Source: JAVBMV01 sp031552145
GTDB lineage: Bacteria; Myxococcota; Myxococcia; Myxococcales; UBA5297
DNA: 64,000 bases
Direction of reading: 5' to 3'
Assembly (NCBI GenBank): GCA_031552145.1
Contig: JAVBMV010000005.1
Coordinates: 62,001-126,000 of the forward strand
How positions within the stretch are numbered: the stretch's first letter is position 1; each line of letters starts with the position of its first letter. Below the pieces are notes generated by a model, which saw nothing but the letters and a program-made list of their open reading frames with translations, was not told the DNA's origin and ran no database searches. Shown here piece by piece: positions 58,868-64,000 of the stretch. The position numbers and the translations under genes were made by a program.

Positions 58868-59634
58868 AACGGCGGCAGCGTGAAGAGCGCGGAGCCGAAG
58901 CCCGTGCGCTCGCCCTCCGCCCGGGCGATGGAGGTGAGGAGCGCCTCGCCTTCGGGTTCGCCCTCGGGCGCGAGCAGCGCGAAGGAAGGGGAAGGTAGCG
59001 CGGCGAACCAGCCGCCTGGCCAGTGCGCCGCAAGGAGCGCTTGGTGAGCGCGCGCAAAGGGGCGAGCCGCGTCGTAGCCATCGCCCGCCTCGAACGAGAG
59101 GAGCGTGAAGCCGAACTCTCCCGCCGCCGCCGCTCTCAGCCCCAGTGGTGTCGCCAGGTGGCGCCGCGGCGTGGCCGGGACGCGATCCAGGTTGTGCAGG
59201 GCGAGGGCCATCAACGCCGCGGGGCCCATGCCCCAGGCGCCGGCCTGCCGCTCTGTCACCAGGGCGCAGAACGCTCCCTCCTCGAAGGAGATGAAGCCCT
59301 CCAGCCCCTCGGGCGCCGGGGCGCGCAACACTTCGGGGCCAGGCGAGGGTGAGCCCACCGGCCGATAGACGGGGAAGAGGTGCTCGCGGGCAGCTTCGAA
59401 GTGCGGCTCCGCCACTTCGCGCTCGACGAAGCGCTCGAGCGAGGCGAGGTGGCGCCTGCAGGCCCCCGGCGCGGCGTGGCCACAGCCGCGCCAAAGCGCA
59501 TGCAGCGTCACACGCTCCCTTTCCTCGGATCCCAGGCAGAGGAGGTCATGGCGTCGCTCGACTGCCCTACGCCCGCGGCAGAGCAGGTCGGAGAGATTGG
59601 GCGCGCAGAGAGCGCAATTCGGTCGATCGGCGGA
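58855..59634 (-). CDS. Hypothetical protein with N-terminal Cys/His motif
   Basis: A 259-residue protein. Near the start are Cys8 and Cys11 (CALC), Cys20, Cys34, Cys52, Cys60 and His63, a spacing that could bind zinc or an iron-sulfur cluster. The rest, including FISFEEGAFCALVTERQAG and TGFGSALFTLPPFHQM, is not recognised. ATG 59634 is taken; a TTG seven codons upstream is possible. It overlaps the end of the convergent TraB-like gene by 13 bases. Confidence 0.6.
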   Translation of the reverse strand, partial: SADRPNCALCAPNLSDLLCRGRRAVERRHDLLCLGSEERERVTLHALWRGCGHAAPGACRRHLASLERFVEREVAEPHFEAAREHLFPVYRPVGSPSPGPEVLRAPAPEGLEGFISFEEGAFCALVTERQAGAWGMGPAALMALALHNLDRVPATPRRHLATPLGLRAAAAGEFGFTLLSFEAGDGYDAARPFARAHQALLAAHWPGGWFAALPSPSFALLAPEGEPEGEALLTSIARAEGERTGFGSALFTLPPFHQM

Positions 59635-59772
59635 CATGGCGGTGGTTTCATCCAATAGATAACGGATCGCGGCCCCCCGCGCTCGAAAAAATGGAGTCGA
59701 GGCGCCGCTCCCTCCGCCTCGATCTTCTCTTCGAATCGCGGTATTGGGGTGGCGTTTCCGCCCGGCTCATCC

Positions 59773-60756
59773 ATGCGCTTCCAACTCCGCACCCCTTCGC
59801 AGCTCGCTCGATTGGCTAGTGCACTGCTCTTCGCGGCGCTGCTCTCTCAGCTTGCCGCCGCCTGCAGCCGCGATCGCGCGCGCCCGCTTCCCTCTGGCGT
59901 CGCGATGGTCGACGGGAAGGCGATCACCGCCGAGGAGCTGGAGCTCGAACTCGCTTTTTCTAAGCGGAGCTCCCCCGAGACCATCCCGACCGGCGAGGAG
60001 GAGCGGCGCCTCTTTCGCGACGCAGTACTCTGGGAGCTGATCGATCGAGCCCTGGTGCTCAAGGCCGCTGCCGCCGCGGGGATCTCCATCACGCAGGAGC
60101 GCGTCGACCGCGAGCTGCTCAAGCTGAAGGCGCAATATCTGGGCCTCTCCCTCGACGATGCCCTCGCGGAGGCGCACGTCACCCAGCAGGAGCTGCGCGA
60201 GCGCACCATGGCGCTGCTCATCACCGAGCGCTTCTTCGTCGAGCAGGTCTATCCGCGCGTCGCCGCGTCCGATGCCGAGATCGAGGAACTCTACAAGAGC
60301 GAGGTCGAGGGGCGTCAGCGCCCCGAGGAGCTGCGCGCCGCGCAGATCGTGGTGAAGACGCAGGAGGAGGCGCGGAGTATCCAGAAGCAGCTCCGCGCAG
60401 GCCTCTCCTTCGAGGATGCCGCCAGGCGCTTTTCGCTCTCTCCCGATGGCAAACTGGGGGGCGACCTAGGCTATTTCCCGCGCGGTGTGATGCCCCCCGT
60501 CTTCGACGAGGTCTGCTTCGCGCTCCCCGTGGGGAGGGTCTCGGAGATCGTCGCGAGTCATTACGGTTTTCATCTCTTCAAAGTGCTCGATCGCCGGCCG
60601 GCAAAGCTGCCTCAGCTCGAATCGATGCGGGCGCAACTCGAGGAGCAGCTGGTTCGGAGCAAGCGCGAAGAGGCGCAGCGCGCTACGATGAAGCGGCTGC
60701 GCGAGAGCGCGAAGGTCTCGCTCGACGAGCAGGCGCTCGCGGCAGTCAACTTCTGA
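59773..60756 (+). CDS. Periplasmic parvulin-type peptidyl-prolyl isomerase (lipoprotein)
   Basis: A 327-residue lipoprotein (lipobox Cys in LAAAC). An N-terminal SurA-like helical region is followed by one parvulin domain with RAAQIVVKTQEEARSI, GLSFEDAARRFSLSPDGKLGGDLGYFPRG, FDEVCFALPVGRVSEIV and HYGFHLFKVLDRR. It folds or escorts outer membrane proteins. A second enzyme of the same kind follows after 26 bases, so it is a tandem pair with related order. I choose ATG 59773 for the signal peptide; GTG 59749 would add eight residues. Confidence 0.85.
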   Translation: MRFQLRTPSQLARLASALLFAALLSQLAAACSRDRARPLPSGVAMVDGKAITAEELELELAFSKRSSPETIPTGEEERRLFRDAVLWELIDRALVLKAAAAAGISITQERVDRELLKLKAQYLGLSLDDALAEAHVTQQELRERTMALLITERFFVEQVYPRVAASDAEIEELYKSEVEGRQRPEELRAAQIVVKTQEEARSIQKQLRAGLSFEDAARRFSLSPDGKLGGDLGYFPRGVMPPVFDEVCFALPVGRVSEIVASHYGFHLFKVLDRRPAKLPQLESMRAQLEEQLVRSKREEAQRATMKRLRESAKVSLDEQALAAVNF

Positions 60757-60782
60757 GGGCAAGTGTGAGAAGCTGCGCACCC

Positions 60783-61784
60783 ATGAGAAGAAGAGTCTCC
60801 CTTATGCTCCTCGCCGCCCTCGGGCTCGCCACCGCGCCGCGGGTGGGCGCGCAGGAAGCACCGCAGCCGCAGGGGCTTAGGCCCATCGATCGCGTGGCGG
60901 CGGTGGTGAACGATCAGATGATCCCCTTCTCCGAGGTACACCAGCGCGCCGCGCCCGATCTCAACCGGCTGGCGAGTGAGGGGGGGCTGACGGAGGAGAA
61001 GCGCGCGAAGCTCCTGCGCGCCGCGCTCGACGAGGCCATCTCCGACCGGCTGCTCGCGACCGAGCAGAAGGCGCTGGGACTCGAGGTGACCGACTCCGAC
61101 GTCGACGTGGCGATCGACGATGTGCGGCGGCAGAACAAGATGGACGCGGCCACCTTCGAGCGGGCGCTGATGGGGCAGGGGATGAGCCTTGCCGACTACC
61201 GCGAGAAGCTGAAGCGCGACCTGGCCGTGATGAAGCTCCTCGGCAATAAGGTGCGCTCCAAGATCAAGGTCACGGACGAGGATGTGAAGGCCGAGTACGC
61301 GCGGAGGGCGAGGCTCGAAGGAGAGGATCTCGAGCTGCGCGCCCGCCACATCGTCATCCAGGTGCCCGAGGGTGGCGGCGCCGAGGGCGAAGAGAGCGCG
61401 CGCATTAAGGCCGCGGAGCTGGCGGCGAGGGCCCGCGCGGGCGAGGACTTTGCCGAACTGGCCCGGCGCTACAGCGACAGCCCCTCGAAGGCAGAGGGAG
61501 GCGACGTCGGCTTCTTCAGGCGCGGCGACATGGTCGCGCCCTTCGAGCGCGCGGTCTTCGCCATGAAGCCTGGAGAGGTGAGCGAACCCGTACGCACTCC
61601 CTTTGGCTGGCACGTGATCCTGCTCGTCGAACAGCGCGCGGTGATGCCCGCCGACTTCGAGAAGGTGCGCGAAGAGCTGCGCGACCGGCTCATCAGGGAA
61701 CAGATGAAGCAGCTCACCGAGCAATACCTCGACGAGCTGCGCAGGCAGGCCACCATCGAGATCAAGGCGCGCGAGCTCAGATGA
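60783..61784 (+). CDS. surA: SurA-like periplasmic chaperone
   Basis: A 333-residue secreted protein with a signal peptide (MRRRVSLMLLAALGLATAP, cleavage near VGAQ). SurA N-terminal signature RPIDRVAAVVNDQMIPFSEV, a helical region, then one parvulin domain (ELRARHIVIQVPEGG, DFAELARRYSDSPSKAEGGDVGFFRRGDM, FGWHVILLVEQR). E. coli SurA has two parvulin domains; here there is one. It assists folding of outer membrane proteins. pdxA overlaps its stop as in many genomes. Confidence 0.9.
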   Translation: MRRRVSLMLLAALGLATAPRVGAQEAPQPQGLRPIDRVAAVVNDQMIPFSEVHQRAAPDLNRLASEGGLTEEKRAKLLRAALDEAISDRLLATEQKALGLEVTDSDVDVAIDDVRRQNKMDAATFERALMGQGMSLADYREKLKRDLAVMKLLGNKVRSKIKVTDEDVKAEYARRARLEGEDLELRARHIVIQVPEGGGAEGEESARIKAAELAARARAGEDFAELARRYSDSPSKAEGGDVGFFRRGDMVAPFERAVFAMKPGEVSEPVRTPFGWHVILLVEQRAVMPADFEKVREELRDRLIREQMKQLTEQYLDELRRQATIEIKARELR

Positions 61785-62785
61785 GTGTCAGGCCCCCGCG
61801 GTTGGGAATAACCCTGGGGGATCCTTCAGGGATTGGCCCCGAGCTCCTCGCGCGCGCGCTCGCCGAGAGCGCGAAGTGGCCGGTCGTCCCCGTCCTCTAT
61901 GGTGACGATGCGCTCTTCGCGCGCAGCTGCCGTGGGGCGGGCGTTGCCGATGCGCTCCACCGCTGCGGCAGAGTGAGCGAGGTAGAGCGGCCCGCGCTCA
62001 TCCCCGTGACCGCGCTCGCCGAGAAGGATGCTCGTCCGGGCGCGCCCTCGCCCGCGGGCGGGCGCGCCCAGCTCGCCTACCTAGAGCGAGCCTGCGAGGC
62101 GCTCGAGGCTGGGGAGCTCGACGGGCTCTGCACCGCGCCGCTCTCGAAGGCACAGGTGACCGCCGCGGGGCACTCCTTTTCGGGCCACACGGAGTATTTG
62201 GCGGAGCGCTTCGGAGGCGAGCCCCTGATGATGCTCTCGGGGCGCACGCTCCATATCGCCGTGCACACCACCCACCTCGGGCTCGCGCAAGTACCCGGCG
62301 CTCTCGACGGCGCGAAGCTGGTGCGGCAGCTCGTGCAGCTCCACGAGGGTCTGAAGCGCTACCTCGGGTGTCCCGCGCCACGGCTCGCCCTCTGCGCGCT
62401 CAACCCCCACGCTGGAGAGGGCGGGCTCTTCGGGCGCGAAGAACAAGAGCTGCTCGCTCCGGCCATCGAGAAGGCGCGCGCGCTCGGGCTCGACGCCAGC
62501 GGCCCGCACCCCGCCGATGCGCTCTTCGCCAGAGCCGCGGGTCGCTATGACGCGGTGCTCGCCATCTATCACGATCAAGGAATGATCCCGGCGAAGCTGC
62601 TCGATCCGGAGGGCGCGGTAAATGTGACCCTCGGCTTGCCTATCGTGAGGACCAGCCCGGGGCATGGCGTGGCATATGACATTGCCGGGAAGGGGCTCGC
62701 GCGCCCCGAGAGTATGGCGCGCGCGCTCGCCCTCGCGGCACGGATGATTGAGGTCGGTGGGGAGAGGAAGAGCAGAAATGAATGA
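61781..62785 (+). CDS. pdxA: 4-hydroxythreonine-4-phosphate dehydrogenase
   Basis: A 334-residue enzyme of vitamin B6 synthesis. It has LGITLGDPSGIGPELLARAL, LCTAPLSKAQVTAAGHSFSGHTEYLAERFG, HIAVHTTHLGL, LCALNPHAGEGGLFG, and IYHDQGMIPAKLL with SPGHGVAYDIAGKG. Metal His residues are present. It overlaps surA (ATGA). PLP is needed by lysine 5,6-aminomutase in this same window, though that is only a loose link. Confidence 0.93.
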   Translation: MSVRPPRLGITLGDPSGIGPELLARALAESAKWPVVPVLYGDDALFARSCRGAGVADALHRCGRVSEVERPALIPVTALAEKDARPGAPSPAGGRAQLAYLERACEALEAGELDGLCTAPLSKAQVTAAGHSFSGHTEYLAERFGGEPLMMLSGRTLHIAVHTTHLGLAQVPGALDGAKLVRQLVQLHEGLKRYLGCPAPRLALCALNPHAGEGGLFGREEQELLAPAIEKARALGLDASGPHPADALFARAAGRYDAVLAIYHDQGMIPAKLLDPEGAVNVTLGLPIVRTSPGHGVAYDIAGKGLARPESMARALALAARMIEVGGERKSRNE

Positions 62786-63683
62786 GCCCATGAGTCTGCG
62801 GCGCGAGAGAAGCGGCCTGCTGCTGCAGAAGCAAGAGTTATCGCCGAAGGTCATGCGTTATGTGGTCAAAGCGCCCGAGATCGCGCGCCGGAGGCGCCCG
62901 GGACAGTTCGTCGTCGTCAGGCTGCGCGAAGGGAGCGAGCGTATCCCCCTCACCATCGCCGACGCCTCCGACGAGGCGATTACGTTGGTGGTACAAGAGG
63001 TTGGGCGCTCGACGGCGGAGCTGGCGCACCTCTGGCGCGAGGGAGAGGCGCTGCTCGACCTCCTGGGGCCCCTAGGGTTGCCCACCCACATCGAGAAGGT
63101 CGGAAAGGTGCTCGCCATCGGCGGCGGGATCGGCATCGCGCCGCTCCACCCCATCGCCCAGGGCATGCACCTCGCGGGGAACGAGGTGATCTCCATCCTG
63201 GGCGCGCGCAGCAGTGATCTGCTCGTCATGGAAGAAGAGCTTCGGCGCGCGAGCGACCGGCTTCGCGTGATGACGGACGACGGAAGCTATGGCGAGAAAG
63301 GGTTCGTCACCGACGGCATCCGGCGCGAGGTCGCCGAGCATGGCGCTCCGGCGCTGGCCGTGGCGATCGGGCCGCTGCCGATGATGCGCGCTGTCGCCGC
63401 CGTTACCAAAGAGCTGGGAATCAAGACCCTGGTGAGCCTCAACCCCGTCATGATCGACGGCACCGGCATGTGCGGTGGCTGCAGGGTGACCGTACATGGC
63501 GAGACTAAGTTCGTCTGCGTCGACGGCCCCGAGTTCGACGCGCATGGTGTCGATTTCGATGAGCTGGCGCGGCGCCAGCGCTTTTACCAGCCGCAGGAGC
63601 GCGAGAGCTACGACCTCTTCATCGCGGAGCACGGTCACGCGCCGTCGGAGTGCCACGTTCGTTTTCCGAGGGTAACGCCATGA
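62778..63683 (+). CDS. FAD/NAD-binding subunit of NfnAB/SudAB-type oxidoreductase
   Basis: A 301-residue protein of the ferredoxin-NADP reductase fold. FAD-binding stretch RRPGQFVVVRLREGSERIPLTIAD, then nucleotide site VLAIGGGIGIAPLHPIAQGM, and a C-terminal 2Fe-2S motif GTGMCGGCRVTVHG with later Cys (FVCVDGPEF). This is the NfnA/SudB or dihydroorotate dehydrogenase electron-transfer-type subunit. It overlaps pdxA and is followed by its large subunit, with which it would move electrons between NADH, NADPH and ferredoxin. Confidence 0.88.
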   Translation: MNEPMSLRRERSGLLLQKQELSPKVMRYVVKAPEIARRRRPGQFVVVRLREGSERIPLTIADASDEAITLVVQEVGRSTAELAHLWREGEALLDLLGPLGLPTHIEKVGKVLAIGGGIGIAPLHPIAQGMHLAGNEVISILGARSSDLLVMEEELRRASDRLRVMTDDGSYGEKGFVTDGIRREVAEHGAPALAVAIGPLPMMRAVAAVTKELGIKTLVSLNPVMIDGTGMCGGCRVTVHGETKFVCVDGPEFDAHGVDFDELARRQRFYQPQERESYDLFIAEHGHAPSECHVRFPRVTP

Positions 63684-64000
63684 GCAACGAGAAGCCCACG
63701 ATACCCGCGCGGGGCGCGCCCCTCTCCGCGCGCGAGCGAATGGCCATCCCCCGCCAGCCGATGCCACACCAGTCCGGCCACGAGCGCGTCTCCAACTTCA
63801 AGGAGGTGGCGCTTGGCCTGGAGGAGAGCGCCGCGCGGACCGAGGCGATGCGCTGCATCGCATGCAAGGTGCCCGCCTGCGTGGAGGGATGCCCTGTCGG
63901 GATCGATATTCCTGGCTTTGTGGGAGCGGTCGCCGAGGGAGCGCTCGCCGAGGGCGTGAGGATCCTCAAAAAGGACAATGTCCTCCCCGCCATCTGTGGG
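63680..64000 (+). CDS. NfnB/GltD-like large subunit (partial, N-terminus)
   Basis: The first 107 residues of a protein cut by the window edge. It begins MSNEKPTIPARGAPLSARERM and has the N-terminal Fe-S motif IACKVPACVEGCPVGIDIPGF of the glutamate synthase small subunit/NfnB family. The start ATG overlaps the stop of the previous gene. With that partner it fits an NADPH:NAD-ferredoxin type enzyme, often annotated gltA or sudA. Confidence 0.88.
   Translation, partial: MSNEKPTIPARGAPLSARERMAIPRQPMPHQSGHERVSNFKEVALGLEESAARTEAMRCIACKVPACVEGCPVGIDIPGFVGAVAEGALAEGVRILKKDNVLPAICG

Noticed and set aside
1..64000. CRISPR arrays, tRNA or rRNA genes, insertion sequences, attachment sites
   Set aside because: No regularly spaced repeat array, no cloverleaf with a CCA-end context, no transposase or integrase motif and no terminal repeats were seen on reading.

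Overview
The window is GC-rich (about two thirds G+C by eye) and gene-dense, with almost no non-coding space. It has no rRNA, tRNA, insertion sequence or CRISPR array that I can see. Gene content points to a Gram-negative bacterium of the Myxococcota or former deltaproteobacterial type. The markers are a BamD-like lipoprotein, SurA-type chaperones, PilT, DUF507, DUF4388, a Frz-like chemosensory cluster with a CheA-receiver fusion and a CheR-TPR fusion, and several regulatory-domain lipoproteins. There are no flagellar genes.

Layout: (1) 1-2.5 kb holds a partial M16 peptidase, a very acidic small protein and a YceI protein. (2) 2.6-9.8 kb is a tightly overlapping eight-gene minus-strand operon that reads as an ethylmalonyl-CoA (EMC) pathway: MaoC hydratase, acyl-CoA dehydrogenase, second MaoC protein, malyl-CoA lyase, two-chain B12-dependent mutase, crotonyl-CoA carboxylase/reductase and acetoacetyl-CoA-type reductase. 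(3) 9.9-20 kb holds lysine degradation genes, kdd on the minus strand and kamD, kamE and kal on the plus strand. They are interrupted by two unusual A/T-richer lipoprotein genes; mutL follows kal. (4) 21.9-31 kb is mostly housekeeping: DUF4388, a large anchored repeat protein, DUF507, SppA, a HIT protein, class I aldolase, RNase Z and a HAD nucleotidase. (5) 31-39 kb has a GAF histidine kinase, a TPR protein, BamD, PilT with a long tail, TatC with a large insertion, and TatA/B. (6) 39-47.6 kb has thiD and a six-gene chemosensory operon. (7) 47.7-55.5 kb has a membrane sulfatase-fold enzyme, UDP-glucose dehydrogenase plus a UbiA transferase, MoxR, an M48 lipoprotein, a PAP2 enzyme and dtd. (8) 55.6-59.6 kb has thioredoxin, an AAA+ ATPase and a large two-part protein of unknown role, then a Cys-containing protein. 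(9) 59.8-64 kb has two parvulin chaperones, pdxA and the two subunits of an NfnAB/SudAB-type flavoprotein, the last cut by the window edge.

The genes suggest a metabolic join. The lysine 5,6-aminomutase route ends in crotonyl-CoA (made by Kal) and acetoacetate. The neighbouring operon begins with a reductase that could feed acetoacetyl-CoA toward crotonyl-CoA, and with Ccr, which carboxylates crotonyl-CoA. Lysine carbon could therefore enter the EMC pathway for assimilation rather than being fermented to butyrate. Several EMC enzymes appear in forms that differ from the alphaproteobacterial ones: the mutase is split in two, the hydratase is two single-domain proteins, and the dehydrogenase is short. 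Both pathways need adenosylcobalamin. Lysine 2,3-aminomutase (kamA) and the keto acid cleavage enzyme (kce) are not in the window.
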